From: Mesorhizobium loti
GTDB lineage: Bacteria; Pseudomonadota; Alphaproteobacteria; Rhizobiales; Rhizobiaceae
DNA: 64,000 nucleotides
NCBI GenBank assembly: GCA_014189435.1
Contig: CP050293.1
Span: 625,001 to 689,000, forward strand
Reading direction: 5' to 3'
Position numbers and translations under genes: made by a program. Under the pieces are notes generated by a model. That model worked only from the letters and a program-made list of their open reading frames with translations, was not told where the DNA came from and ran no database searches. Each line of letters starts with the position of its first letter. Position 1 is the stretch's first letter. This document shows, piece after piece, positions 35,644-43,937 of this stretch.

Positions 35644-36060
35644 ATGAAATTTCTGGCGGCAATCTTTTCGCGACAGGGTTTTGCCATCCTGTTGCTGTCG
35701 GCAATTCTTGCCGCCTGCACCGTCGTGGTCGATGAGGGACCAGGGCCGCGTCCACGCCCGCCACGGCCCGAACCGCAATATTGCAGCAAGCAGTACGAGC
35801 CGGTCTGTGCCCGACGCGGCGGTGACCGCCAGACCTTCGCCAATGCCTGTCTTGCCGACCGGGCCGGCTATCGCATCGTGCGCGACGGTCCGTGCCGCGA
35901 CGGTGGTGGCGGCGGTGGCGGCGGTGGCGAAGAGCAGACGTTCTGCACCCGCGAATATGCGCCGGTGTGCGCTCGCCGGCACGGCGAGATGCGTACCTTC
36001 CCCAATTCCTGCGAAGCCCGTGCCTCGGACTATCGCGTCGTTGGCGACGGACCGTGCTGA
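35644..36060 (+). CDS. Lipoprotein with two Kazal-type inhibitor domains
   Basis: 138 residues from ATG 35644 (GGGAG before it). A lipoprotein signal with the lipobox LSAILAAC, a Pro/Arg-rich linker, then two Kazal-like domains: YCSKQYEPVCARRGGDRQTF... and FCTREYAPVCARRHGEMRTF..., each ending in DGPC, separated by a Gly run. Each domain has four Cys, fewer than the six of classic Kazal inhibitors, so two disulfides each. The presumed reactive loop has Arg residues after PVC (PVCARR). Serine-protease inhibition at the cell surface is inferred from the fold only. Confidence 0.85.
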   Translation: MKFLAAIFSRQGFAILLLSAILAACTVVVDEGPGPRPRPPRPEPQYCSKQYEPVCARRGGDRQTFANACLADRAGYRIVRDGPCRDGGGGGGGGGEEQTFCTREYAPVCARRHGEMRTFPNSCEARASDYRVVGDGPC

Positions 36061-36145
36061 GAAGGCTGGGTTGCTTGCCTTCTCCACACGAAGGTAGAAG
36101 GCAAGTGCCACCTGCAGACTTCGCCAGACAGTGTTCTGTCTGCCT

Positions 36146-37699
36146 TTAAGCCGGCAGTTTCACCCGGCGACAGTAAGTGATGAACTCGGATGCAGGCATG
36201 GCTTTGGCGAACAGCCAGCCCTGGCCGTAGTCGACGTCGCGCTCCGCGAGGTAGTCGGCCTGTGCCTGCGTCTCCACGCCTTCGGCGACGATCTTCAGCT
36301 TCAGCGTCTTGGCCATGTCGATGATGTGCGGGGTGACGGAACTGGTGGCGGAATTCGTGCTGATCGTGTCGATGAACGATTTGTCGATCTTGAGCGCATC
36401 GAGTGGCAGCCCTTCGAGATAGGACAGGCTGGAGTAGCCGGTGCCGAAGTCGTCGATTGCCACTGCGTGGCCAAGTTCGCGGGCACGAGCGAGCGTCGAA
36501 CGCGCCGAGTTGATATCGACAAACCCGCGCTCCGTCGCCTCGAGCCAGATCTGCTGGGGCTGGATCCCGGTGTGCTGCAAGGCCTTTTCGATAATGGGCA
36601 GGACCCGCGCCGTGCTGACATCGGCTGCGCTGAGATTGATGGCAATGTGAAGCGAGCGATCGGCGACCAGAAGCCTGTTGAGGTCGAACACAACCATTGC
36701 AATGACCTGATCGGTGATCGCCGTGATCAGGCCGCTCTCTTCCGCCAGCGGAATGAAAAGATCGGGCCGGACCAGGGAACCGTTCGGCCGCTTCCAGCGC
36801 ACCAGCGCTTCCGCCCCGATGCAATTGCCGGTCCTGAGTTCGACGATCGGCTGGTAGTGAACGATGAATTCGCGCTTGCGCACGGCGATCTGCAATTCTC
36901 CAAGCGGTGAAAGCCGCCTTCGCGACAGCCAGACAACCATGCCGATGATGAAGGCGGCCATGAAGGCGCCGAGCGGGAGCAGGAGCAGCCGCTGCTGGCG
37001 AACGCTGTCCAGGATCTGGCTTGTCGGCTCGGTGGCGACAGCGATCCAGCCCGTGCCGCGCGCGGTGGCAAACAGGAGATCGTCATCGATGCCTTCGCCG
37101 GGGCCGGCGATGATCTTCTCGATGCGGGCGGGATCCGGCCCGTTCAGCGCGCCAAGCAGAATGCCCGTTTGCGTCGACAAAGCGAGCTGGACACCGGGAT
37201 CGACTATGACGTCGACAAAGCGTACCGGATCGACAAGGACGTTGTGGTCCCTGTATTGCAGCGCCATCAGCGAATGGCCCTCGCTCATCACCGGCTGCAT
37301 GCGGGCGGTGACGGCAATGCCGTTCCTGGTGGTGAAGTCCGGGGTGGATTGCGCAACGCGCCCTTCGGTCAGTCCCCAGGAAGAGCATTTGAGCAGGCCG
37401 TTTTCGAAATAGCCCATCTCTTCGATAGGGCGTGTGTTGATGGTGAGTTGCCGCATCCGGGCTATGTGGTCCGCCGAACAGCGGATGCCGGTGAACTGGT
37501 CGATCTGGCGCAAGGCGGCGGTGGCATCGTTGAGCGAGATGTCGGCCCTGGCAATGGCGCGGCTGGCGAACAGCTGCAGCCGTTCGTGTTCCTTTTGGAC
37601 GGCCTGGATCCATGCAAGGTGAAACATCGCCGCGATGGGCACGATGGCGCCCAGCATGGCCAACACCACCGCCGTCACGATGATGCGCGACCTGTCCAT
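36146..37699 (-). CDS. CSS-motif EAL c-di-GMP phosphodiesterase
   Basis: 517 residues. Membrane helix 1 (VTAVVLAMLGAIVPIAAMFHLAW), a periplasmic CSS domain with the redox Cys in LKCSSWG and a second Cys in FTGIRCSADH, helix 2 (LLLLPLGAFMAAFIIGMVVWL), and an intact EAL domain: GAEALVRWKRP, EATERGFVDI, AIDDFGTGYSSLSYLEGLPL, KIDKSFID, AEGVETQAQ, YGQGWLF. CSS-EAL enzymes are activated when the disulfide is reduced or the periplasm is processed by proteases. It degrades c-di-GMP, opposing GGDEF proteins such as the one at 11 kb. Monocistronic, no partner nearby. Confidence 0.92.
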   Translation of the reverse strand: MDRSRIIVTAVVLAMLGAIVPIAAMFHLAWIQAVQKEHERLQLFASRAIARADISLNDATAALRQIDQFTGIRCSADHIARMRQLTINTRPIEEMGYFENGLLKCSSWGLTEGRVAQSTPDFTTRNGIAVTARMQPVMSEGHSLMALQYRDHNVLVDPVRFVDVIVDPGVQLALSTQTGILLGALNGPDPARIEKIIAGPGEGIDDDLLFATARGTGWIAVATEPTSQILDSVRQQRLLLLPLGAFMAAFIIGMVVWLSRRRLSPLGELQIAVRKREFIVHYQPIVELRTGNCIGAEALVRWKRPNGSLVRPDLFIPLAEESGLITAITDQVIAMVVFDLNRLLVADRSLHIAINLSAADVSTARVLPIIEKALQHTGIQPQQIWLEATERGFVDINSARSTLARARELGHAVAIDDFGTGYSSLSYLEGLPLDALKIDKSFIDTISTNSATSSVTPHIIDMAKTLKLKIVAEGVETQAQADYLAERDVDYGQGWLFAKAMPASEFITYCRRVKLPA

Positions 37700-37837
37700 G
37701 CGCCTCCTGCCTTCGAGCGGCGATCGTCGCCCGCAACGTCTCGGGCCACCAATCGCGGCAGCGGCCCGGTTCAGGCGGATCTTAGGGCGTCGATCTTACA
37801 CGAACTTTAATGGGGCCGTGCGGCAAGCCCCGCTGCC

Positions 37838-38056
37838 CTAGACCGGGTAGGCACCGTCAGCAGGGCCGGCATAAAGCTCGCTGCCATCGTCGTCGCAAAT
37901 GCGGAGGCGATCGGGGATTTGCGGCATGGCCAGCGTGTGGAACAGCGCGGTGGCGCCCTGCAGCGCGGCGCGCAGGTTCGGCGCTTCCAGCGACACCTTG
38001 TCGAGCGTGGCTTCGTCGGTGTCGCGCGACCGGTAGAACTCGATGACGAAGTTCAA
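37838..38056 (-). CDS. Small conserved-type protein, unknown function
   Basis: 72 residues from a TTG at 38056, 5 bases after GGAGG, a strong ribosome site that decides for this unusual start. Sequence: FYRSRDTDEATLDKVSLEAPNLRAALQGATALF with an acidic end (ICDDDGSELYAGPADGAYPV). No membrane part. It reminds me of small rhizobial proteins of unknown role; no function is claimed. Confidence 0.6.
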   Translation of the reverse strand: MNFVIEFYRSRDTDEATLDKVSLEAPNLRAALQGATALFHTLAMPQIPDRLRICDDDGSELYAGPADGAYPV

Positions 38057-38157
38057 GCGCGCCTCCGTGGCAGACCATTGCGCGGGCCTGTTCAGTCGAT
38101 TCGCCGCCTCACACAGGGACGACGGAGAGGGCGCAAGAGGCGCGCCCCTCCAGTTTG

Positions 38158-38295
38158 TCAGCCTTTCGACTTCGGCTTCAGGCTGCTTTCCGCCTGTTTG
38201 ACCGACGAGCCGAACGGCGAGGCGGGCTTGGCCACGACCTTGTCCTTCTTCGGCTTGCGTGTCTCGCGGTTGCTTCGCTGTTGACCCTTGGACAT
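38158..38295 (-). CDS. Small basic protein, unknown function
   Basis: 45 residues from ATG 38295 with AGGAG before it. Very basic and disordered: MSKGQQRSNRETRKPKKDK then a Lys/Ser-rich tail (KQAESSLKPKSKG). I recall similar MSKGQQRSNRE proteins in other rhizobia. Too short for a reliable automated call, but the ribosome site and composition support it. It could bind nucleic acid; function unknown. Confidence 0.65.
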   Translation of the reverse strand: MSKGQQRSNRETRKPKKDKVVAKPASPFGSSVKQAESSLKPKSKG

Positions 38296-38332
38296 GTCGT
38301 GCTCCTGCTGCGTGTTGGTTTGGCGTGGGGTC

Positions 38333-38632
38333 TCAGACGGCCGGGTTGCTGGCAGCAACAGGGTCGTTGGCAACAACCGGGCTGTCGGCAACAACCGGAT
38401 CGGCCGGTTCGAGATTGTCTTCGGTGGTGACCCGCTCATGGGTCTCCTGCTCGCTGCGGATGCGGTATTGCGGCGAGCCGTCCTTGACCGGCAGCCTGCT
38501 CTTGATCTGGAACAGTTCGGCGGTCTTCTGGACGAGGCCGGTGCGGCTCTTCATGCGCACGGTCTGACCGATCGCAAACTGGTGCGCCGGCGTGTCGGTG
38601 CGCGTGCGCGCATTCTGCTGGAAACGGATCAT
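38333..38632 (-). CDS. Small protein with a tandem repeat tail, unknown function
   Basis: 99 residues. The N-terminal part (FAIGQTVRMKSRTGLVQKTAELFQIKSRLPVKDGSPQYRIRSEQETHERVTTEDNLE) looks like a compact conserved domain; the tail is three imperfect six-residue repeats PVVADS/PVVAND/PVAASN, from an 18-bp DNA repeat (38345-38398). The start overlaps the stop of the upstream small gene by ATGA. No known function. Confidence 0.7.
   Translation of the reverse strand: MIRFQQNARTRTDTPAHQFAIGQTVRMKSRTGLVQKTAELFQIKSRLPVKDGSPQYRIRSEQETHERVTTEDNLEPADPVVADSPVVANDPVAASNPAV
38345..38398. repeat. Three tandem copies of an 18-bp unit
   Basis: The units GTTGCTGGCAGCAACAGG, GTCGTTGGCAACAACCGG and GCTGTCGGCAACAACCGG follow each other without gap, inside the 3' end of the coding sequence on the minus strand. 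The period of six codons keeps the frame, so the copy number can change without a frameshift. Confidence 0.85.
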
Positions 38633-38898
38633 GCTGCATTCTCCCTGTCGCGCTTCAGCGCAGTTTCGAGTTCGAGGTAATCGATGGCGACAAGCTGGCT
38701 GGTGGGCGGGTTTTTCACTGCCCTTGCCGGCAGATGGATGAAGGTGGCGACGCGGCGCCAGGCAAGCCGCGACATGCCCTCGATCAACTCTTCGTCGTGA
38801 TCGATATCGTAGTCGCCGGCCGGCAGCTGCCCTTCCAGCCCGCCGAGCACGAAAGGTGCCGCGAAATGCGCGATGGAGTGGGTGGTGCGGTCCGGCAT
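38629..38898 (-). CDS. Small protein, unknown function
   Basis: 89 residues from ATG 38898 (ribosome site AGGTAAG). Sequence HSIAHFAAPFVLGGLEGQLPAGDYDIDHDEELIEGMSRLAWRRVATFIHLP looks like a conserved rhizobial hypothetical protein with a charged end (DYLELETALKRDRENAA). Coupled by ATGA overlap to the next gene, so the two may act together. The terminator at 38934-38958 separates it from the upstream csp gene. Confidence 0.7.
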   Translation of the reverse strand: MPDRTTHSIAHFAAPFVLGGLEGQLPAGDYDIDHDEELIEGMSRLAWRRVATFIHLPARAVKNPPTSQLVAIDYLELETALKRDRENAA

Positions 38899-38933
38899 TG
38901 TCTTACCTGTGCAAAGCAGCGGTCCTGAAAGCA

Positions 38934-38958
38934 AAAAAGCGGGGACGAGCCCCGCTTT
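38934..38958 (-). terminator. Terminator after cold-shock gene copy 3
   Basis: AAGCGGGG and CCCCGCTT form the stem with an ACGAG-like loop; on the minus strand the stem is followed by TTTTTTGC. It lies 85 bp below the copy 3 stop. Confidence 0.8.
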
Positions 38959-39042
38959 CCTATTTCCGGCAGTCGCTGGAAATAAGCCGCTTTCGAGAGC
39001 TGCCAGTACATCCGTGGTCAGCGGTCATCGAATTCGGCCGGA

Positions 39043-39249
39043 TCAGATCAATTGCAAATTGGCGGCCGACTCGCGGCCCTTGGTGTCACGCTCCAACTCG
39101 AACTGCAGCTTCTGGCCTTCGGCGAGGCCGGGGAAGCCGGCACGCTCCAGCGCGCTGACATGGACGAAAACGTCCTTGCCGCCATCGGTTGGCTGAATGA
39201 AGCCGAAGCCTTTCTGGCCATTGTAGAACTTCACGGTTCCGGTGTTCAT
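39043..39249 (-). CDS. Cold-shock protein (CspA family), copy 3
   Basis: 68 residues from ATG 39249. GTVKFYNGQKGFGFIQPTDGGKDVFVHVSALERAGFPGLAEGQKLQFELERDTKGRESAANLQ: a complete cold-shock domain, more divergent than copies 1 and 2 (Tyr for Phe in KFYN). Third such gene within 5 kb. Weak ribosome site. Confidence 0.93.
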   Translation of the reverse strand: MNTGTVKFYNGQKGFGFIQPTDGGKDVFVHVSALERAGFPGLAEGQKLQFELERDTKGRESAANLQLI

Positions 39250-39575
39250 CTGGGTCTTTCGAAGAATGAGACATGGCCGCGGAGCGAATATGCCGCGCGC
39301 CCGGTATCGAAGATTTGGAATGAGATTGGCGGGTCGAGAACCTCTGACGCCGCGAGATGCCAATTCTGGCCCAAAGCGATGTCGTCTATATAGGCTGATA
39401 GGACTAATTGTTCAAGAAGATTCATGAAAAACTGGGACGACGGCAAAAAAATAGATCGCTGTAATTATTTGAAAAATCCTGATATGGCTCAGTGGCTTTC
39501 AAAAAATTGCTTAAACCTACGCTGGGCCGATTTTCCCGGCACTTGCATTTTATTTATTCCTGGAAGGAAAAAGCC
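39250..39575. other. Divergent promoter region of csp copy 3 and the small + strand gene
   Basis: 326 bases with a markedly AT-rich part (about 39390-39575), unlike the surroundings. No gene is supported. It should hold the csp copy 3 promoter and leader. Confidence 0.5.
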
Positions 39576-39800
39576 ATGGTTTCCGTCAGAACCCCGAGAG
39601 GCATGACCGTAGCGATCAACCCGATCATCAAGCCAACCATCATGCACGCCATTGCCGCCAGCCCGACCGGCAAGCCGATGATCGTCAAATCGGCACGGCT
39701 GACCATCAGAAGCGATGAGGCGGCAAGGCGAACGATCGCTGATACCGATGGCACCGTAAGGCGGGCCAGACAGGTCGCCGAGACCAACCGCCTGATTTGA
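39576..39800 (+). CDS. Small basic protein, unknown function
   Basis: 74 residues from ATG 39576, with GGAAGGAAAAA just before, a good ribosome site. Sequence MVSVRTPRGMTVAINPIIKPTIMHAIAASPTGKPMIVKSARLTIRSDEAARRTI; basic, no signal, no known motif. An overlapping minus-strand frame exists (39554-39835) but has no ribosome site. Moderately supported. Confidence 0.5.
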   Translation: MVSVRTPRGMTVAINPIIKPTIMHAIAASPTGKPMIVKSARLTIRSDEAARRTIADTDGTVRRARQVAETNRLI

Positions 39801-39843
39801 ACGCTTTCGCGGCGACGGAAAGGGCGCGGAACCACGCGAAGAC

Positions 39844-41622
39844 TTGAACCTGGCGCGCCAATGGCCTAGATCGCGGCAGGCGGACAAACACGGCAGGTTT
39901 CCCATTAACAGAGATCAGAGACGAGCGGCGGGTGCGGAAGCCAGGTCTGGCGCGGGAGGACAGCCGCCGCTGGGCCTCGACCAGTATGTGCAACAGGCGC
40001 TGCAACTGCATCAGGCCGGGCGCCGGCAAGAGGCTGAGACGATCTACCGGCAGGTGCTGGCGCGTCAGCCCAAGCACGCGGCCGCTGCACATTTCCTGGG
40101 ACTGCTGCTGCACCAGACCGGGCGTAGCGAAGAAGGGCTGGATCTCATCGAACGGTCGGTGAGCATGCAGCCGACCAATCCCGATTTCCTCAACAATTTC
40201 GGTACGGTGATGCGCGACCTCGGCCGCCTTGCAGCGGCCATCGATTTCTTCCGCGGCGCGGTGGATCTGCGGCCGGACCAGCTCGCGGCGCGCGACAATC
40301 TCGGCTCGTCGCTGAAGCAGGTCGGCCAGTTCGAAGAGGCCGAAGAGATTTATCGCGGCACGGTTGCTCGCAACCCCTTCCATGTGCGCGCCCGCATCGG
40401 GCTTGCCGAAACCCTGCAGGAAGCCGGGCGGCTGGACGAGGCGCTGGCTGCCTTCGGCGAAGCGCTGGCGATACGCCCCAAGGATGCCGACCTGCTGCAC
40501 GGGCTCGGCGTCGGGTTGATGGAAAAGGGCAAGCTCGACGAGGCGGCGGATCTGTTTCGGCAGGCGTTGGCGATCAACCCCGCCATGGCCACAGCCTGGC
40601 TGATGCTGACGCAGGTCAAGCGCCAGAAGGAACGTGACAGCGAACTGACCAGCATGGAGGCTCAGCATGCCAAGGCGCCGCAGGACAGCCTGTCGCGCAT
40701 GCAGCTGTCCTTCGGTCTCGGCAAGGCCAATGACGATCTGAAGGATTATGGCCGGGCCTTCGACTATTTCGCCGAGGGCAATGCGATCCGCCGCAAGGGT
40801 ATCGATTACGACCAGGCCAGGACGCGGGCCGAGTTCGAGGCGATGAAGGCAACCTTCGATGCCGGCTTCTTCGAGAAACACAAGCCCAGCTCAATCGGCG
40901 ACGACACGCCGATCTTCGTCGTCGGCATGCCGCGCTCGGGCACGACGCTGGTCGAGCAGATCATTGCCAGCCATCCGCAGGTCTATGGCGCCGGCGAGCT
41001 CAGCATCTTGAAGAAGGCGGTCGGCAGGCAGTTCCCGGCGACCATGCCGGGTGGCTTCCCCTGGGGCGTATCGGATACCGGCGATTCGGATTTTGCCGAG
41101 GCAGGCCAAGCCTATCTTGACATGCTGCATGCCCGCTATCCGAACATGCGCCACGTCACCGACAAAATGCCGGGCAACTTCCTGCTTGTCGGCTTCATCC
41201 ACATGATGATGCCGAAGGCCAGGATCATCCACTGCGCGCGCGATGCGGCGGCCACCTGCCTGTCGATCTACAAGGTGCATTTCCGCGGCGACAGTCACCG
41301 CTATGGCTACGATCTCGGCGAACTCGCCGACTTCCACAATCTCTACACCGACATCATGGCGCATTGGCACACGGTGCTGCCAGGCGTCGTGCACGATGTG
41401 CGCTATGAGGATTTCGTCGCCGACCAGGAAGGCCAGACGCGGGCGCTGATCGCCTATCTCGGCCTGCCTTGGGACGATGCGGCGCTGTCCTTCCACGAGA
41501 CCGACCGGCCGGTGCGCACCGCATCCGCCGCGCAGGTGCGCCAGCCGATGTATCAGGGCTCGGTCGATCTTTGGAAGCGCTATGGTGACCGGCTGAAGCC
41601 GCTGCTGGATAGGCTAGATTAG
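39844..41622 (+). CDS. TPR-repeat sulfotransferase
   Basis: Up to 592 residues; the start is unsure (a TTG at 39844 is the first in frame, and about 35 residues before LGLDQYVQQAL look non-conserved). About seven TPR-type helix pairs (HQAGRRQEAETIYRQVLARQPKHAAAAHFLGLLL... DEALAAFGEALAIRPKDADLLHGLGVGL) precede a sulfotransferase domain. Its PAPS-binding loop is FVVGMPRSGTTLVEQIIASHP and the 3'-phosphate site is near CARDAAATCLSIYK; TDKMPGNFLLVG is also typical. Donor is PAPS; acceptor could be a protein or glycan and is unknown. Confidence 0.88.
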   Translation: MNLARQWPRSRQADKHGRFPINRDQRRAAGAEARSGAGGQPPLGLDQYVQQALQLHQAGRRQEAETIYRQVLARQPKHAAAAHFLGLLLHQTGRSEEGLDLIERSVSMQPTNPDFLNNFGTVMRDLGRLAAAIDFFRGAVDLRPDQLAARDNLGSSLKQVGQFEEAEEIYRGTVARNPFHVRARIGLAETLQEAGRLDEALAAFGEALAIRPKDADLLHGLGVGLMEKGKLDEAADLFRQALAINPAMATAWLMLTQVKRQKERDSELTSMEAQHAKAPQDSLSRMQLSFGLGKANDDLKDYGRAFDYFAEGNAIRRKGIDYDQARTRAEFEAMKATFDAGFFEKHKPSSIGDDTPIFVVGMPRSGTTLVEQIIASHPQVYGAGELSILKKAVGRQFPATMPGGFPWGVSDTGDSDFAEAGQAYLDMLHARYPNMRHVTDKMPGNFLLVGFIHMMMPKARIIHCARDAAATCLSIYKVHFRGDSHRYGYDLGELADFHNLYTDIMAHWHTVLPGVVHDVRYEDFVADQEGQTRALIAYLGLPWDDAALSFHETDRPVRTASAAQVRQPMYQGSVDLWKRYGDRLKPLLDRLD

Positions 41623-41647
41623 CCACGCTGGTTACAGATTGGCCGAA

Positions 41648-41854
41648 GCCCCCAAGCTTCGTCATCCACGGGCGGAGCAGCCGCGAAGCGGCGTCGCGGA
41701 GACCCGAGGATCCATTCCGTGACCTCGATCGAAGGATGCAACGGGGCAGAATTCGTCACCGTTGCAACGCCTTTGGGTCACGGCATGGATCCTATGGTCT
41801 GCGCCGCGTCGCTTCGCTCCTTGCTCCGCCATAGGATGACGAAGCGATGGGGGC
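41648..41854. repeat. Long inverted pair of a dispersed repeat
   Basis: The arm 41648-41724 (with AGCTTCGTCATCC and GGATCCATTCCGTGACC) is repeated as an imperfect reverse complement in 41776-41854 (GGTCACGGCATGGATCC and GGATGACGAAGC). The arms are about 78 bases long with a 51-base centre. It fills the space between two convergent genes and no frame is coding. Family recall: such units occur often in rhizobial genomes. Confidence 0.8.
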
Positions 41855-41862
41855 TCAGCTAC

Positions 41863-42216
41863 TCAAAGCTCCATGAACGGCTGGAAGCCACCGAAGATCA
41901 TGCGCTTGCCGTCGAACGGCATGGGGCCCCAATCGGGTGTCAGGCGCGGGTCGGCCATCACCTTGGCCATGACGGCATCGCGGCGCTCTCGCGATTCATA
42001 GACGGCCCAGGAGAAGACGACGATCTCGTCGTCTTTTGCCTGAACGGCACGCGGAAACGAGGTCAACTCGCCATAGGGGACGTCGTCGCCGATACATTCG
42101 ACATAGGCGAGCGCGCCGTGTTCCATCCAAATTGGGCCTGTGAGGTGGGCCAGCCTCTTGTAGTCATCGAGCTTCGCCTTGGGCACGGCGAGTACAAAAC
42201 CATCGACATAGGACAT
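41863..42216 (-). CDS. DUF1428-family protein
   Basis: 117 residues. YVDGFVLAVPKAKLDDYKRLAHLTGPIWMEHGALAYVECIGDDVPYGELTSFPRAVQAKDDEIVVFSWAVYESRERRDAV is the DUF1428 (YbaA-like) fold, a ferredoxin-like small domain. Strong ribosome site AGGAGGAGACCC. It is on the same strand as the VOC gene 72 bp upstream, so they may be cotranscribed. Function unknown. Confidence 0.9.
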   Translation of the reverse strand: MSYVDGFVLAVPKAKLDDYKRLAHLTGPIWMEHGALAYVECIGDDVPYGELTSFPRAVQAKDDEIVVFSWAVYESRERRDAVMAKVMADPRLTPDWGPMPFDGKRMIFGGFQPFMEL

Positions 42217-42288
42217 TGCGGGTCTCCTCCTGGAAGTTCAAAGCGCCTCACCGGCGCTAGCCGGTGAGGGCTTCGCCATGGCGATAGA

Positions 42289-42717
42289 TCAGGCTTTCTT
42301 CGCCGGTGCGTTCATCGCCCACTCGACGCCGAACGGGTCGCGCATATTGCCCCACTGGTCACCCCAGAACATGACCTGGAGCGGCACGGCGACTTCGCAG
42401 CCGGCATCGACGGCGCGCTTCCACCAGGCATCGATGTCGTCGCTGCCGAGGTGAAGCTGCATGGTGTAGCCCTGCGGCTTGACAGCCGGCATCCCGTTTT
42501 CGGGATAGAAATCGGAGAGCATCAGCGTCGAGCCGTTGATGTGGAGATGGATGTGCATGGTGCGGCCTTGCTCATCCGGCGGGTAGAAAAAGACCTGCTC
42601 GGCGCCAAAGGCCTTCTTGTAGAATTCGGCAGCCTTGAAGGCGCCATCCAGCTGCAGATAGGGGGTCAATCCGCCGAGCACTTTGGCCGCGGGCTGAACG
42701 GGGGTCTGATCAGTCAT
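42289..42717 (-). CDS. VOC-family protein (PhnB/glyoxalase-like)
   Basis: 142 residues from ATG 42717 (AAAGAGGAGC before it). Two beta-alpha-beta repeats of the vicinal-oxygen-chelate fold: GLTPYLQLDGAFKAAEFYKKAFGAEQVFFYPPDEQGRTMHIHLHINGSTLMLSDFYP and TMQLHLGSDDIDAWWKRAVDAGCEVAVPLQVMFWGDQWGNMRDPFGVEWAMN. Similar to PhnB-type proteins, often linked to quaternary ammonium or other stress; function not known. Next to the DUF1428 gene. Confidence 0.88.
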   Translation of the reverse strand: MTDQTPVQPAAKVLGGLTPYLQLDGAFKAAEFYKKAFGAEQVFFYPPDEQGRTMHIHLHINGSTLMLSDFYPENGMPAVKPQGYTMQLHLGSDDIDAWWKRAVDAGCEVAVPLQVMFWGDQWGNMRDPFGVEWAMNAPAKKA

Positions 42718-42949
42718 GTCTTGCTCCTCTTTGGGTTTGGCCTTGCCAACCACAGGACGCATGAGGTGACGGCGATCCTACATGGTCGCGAAAATTTTTA
42801 GTGGTCGGCCCCGGATAGGTCGGGCAGCCGGCTGGAGCGAGAGGCGTGAAACGAACTTGCGTCGGCCGCCCCCAATCAGAGCGCAATTCTCGCCGCTCGC
42901 GGGCTAGAACGGATGGATCACGCGACGCTTCCTCACCTCCGAGACGACA

Positions 42950-43564
42950 ATGATCCTCTATTATCAGACCCACTCACCCTTCGCGCGCAAGGCGCTCGTC
43001 TTCGCTCATGAAGCCGGCATTGCCGATCGGCTGGAAGTCATTCATCACGAGACCAGTCCGACCTTGCGCAATGCTCGCGTCTACGCCGAAAACCCGCTCG
43101 GCAAAGTGCCGGTGCTGGTGCGGCCCGACGCGTCGCCGATCTTCGATTCCGATGTCATCTGCGCCTATCTCGACACGCTGCATGATGGCCGCAAGCTGCT
43201 GCCGCAAGACGGCGAGGCGCGCTGGCAGGCGTTGCGGCTGCAGTCGGTCGCCCAGGGCCTGGCGCAGACAGGCATAGCGTTGCGCTGGGAGACAGAAAGG
43301 AGACCCGAACAGCTGCGTTATGCTGCTCTCGCCGACGGATACCGGGAAAAGATCGAGGCGAGCTACGACTGGATCGAAAGCACGCTGGACGACGAGGCGC
43401 CACTCCATGTCGGCCATATAGCCTTGGCCACCACGCTGTCCTGGATGGCGTTCCGTCACCTTCCGCCTTTTCGCTCACGGGCGCGGCTGACGCGCTGGTT
43501 CGAGGCTTTCGAAAAGCGCGTGTCGATGCTGGCGACACCACTTTCGGGCGAGACGCATGACTGA
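42950..43564 (+). CDS. Glutathione S-transferase
   Basis: 204 residues. N-terminal thioredoxin-like domain (MILYYQTHSPFARKALVFAHEAG; NPLGKVPVLVRPDASPIFDSDVICAYLD with the conserved cis-Pro and the acidic Ser/Asp glutathione-binding residues) and a helical C-terminal domain (WIESTLDDEAPLHVGHIALATTLSWMAFRHLPPF). Detoxification by conjugation is the family role. It diverges from the VOC gene with 232 bases between. Confidence 0.92.
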   Translation: MILYYQTHSPFARKALVFAHEAGIADRLEVIHHETSPTLRNARVYAENPLGKVPVLVRPDASPIFDSDVICAYLDTLHDGRKLLPQDGEARWQALRLQSVAQGLAQTGIALRWETERRPEQLRYAALADGYREKIEASYDWIESTLDDEAPLHVGHIALATTLSWMAFRHLPPFRSRARLTRWFEAFEKRVSMLATPLSGETHD

Positions 43565-43620
43565 TTGGCGGTCGCCAGATGGCGGCCGGCATTGATGGCC
43601 TGGTACCCCGGCTGCATGGG

Positions 43621-43794
43621 TCAGGGAGCCCTGCGGATACGTGGGCCATTTTGCGCGTCGGTCACGATTTCCGGCCAGCCGATGTCCTTGCGCAATTCGA
43701 TCGGCAGCGAAAGCAGGGCGCGCTCGCTGCGATGGCGGGCGCGAGCTTGCATGTAGCGGGTGGTTATGCGGCCTATGGATGACAGGGTGAACAT
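43621..43794 (-). CDS. DUF1127 small protein
   Basis: 57 residues from ATG 43794. Pattern RITTRYMQARARHRSERALLSLPIELRKDIGWPEI is the DUF1127 motif (about 40 residues rich in Arg, ending in L-x-x-I-G). Some relatives in alphaproteobacteria affect phosphate, carbon and stress physiology through RNA. No partner nearby. Confidence 0.82.
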   Translation of the reverse strand: MFTLSSIGRITTRYMQARARHRSERALLSLPIELRKDIGWPEIVTDAQNGPRIRRAP

Positions 43795-43937
43795 GATGCT
43801 TTGTCCTCGGTTGAAGCCGGCATCATTGTGTCGGCATCCCAAGGACGCGGCAGATTCAGGCGATCCGACAGACCGCTGAAAATTTTGTCGCAGCCACTAC
43901 AGGCGGCTCGATGCGGACTGCGGTGGAGCAGCTTGTA

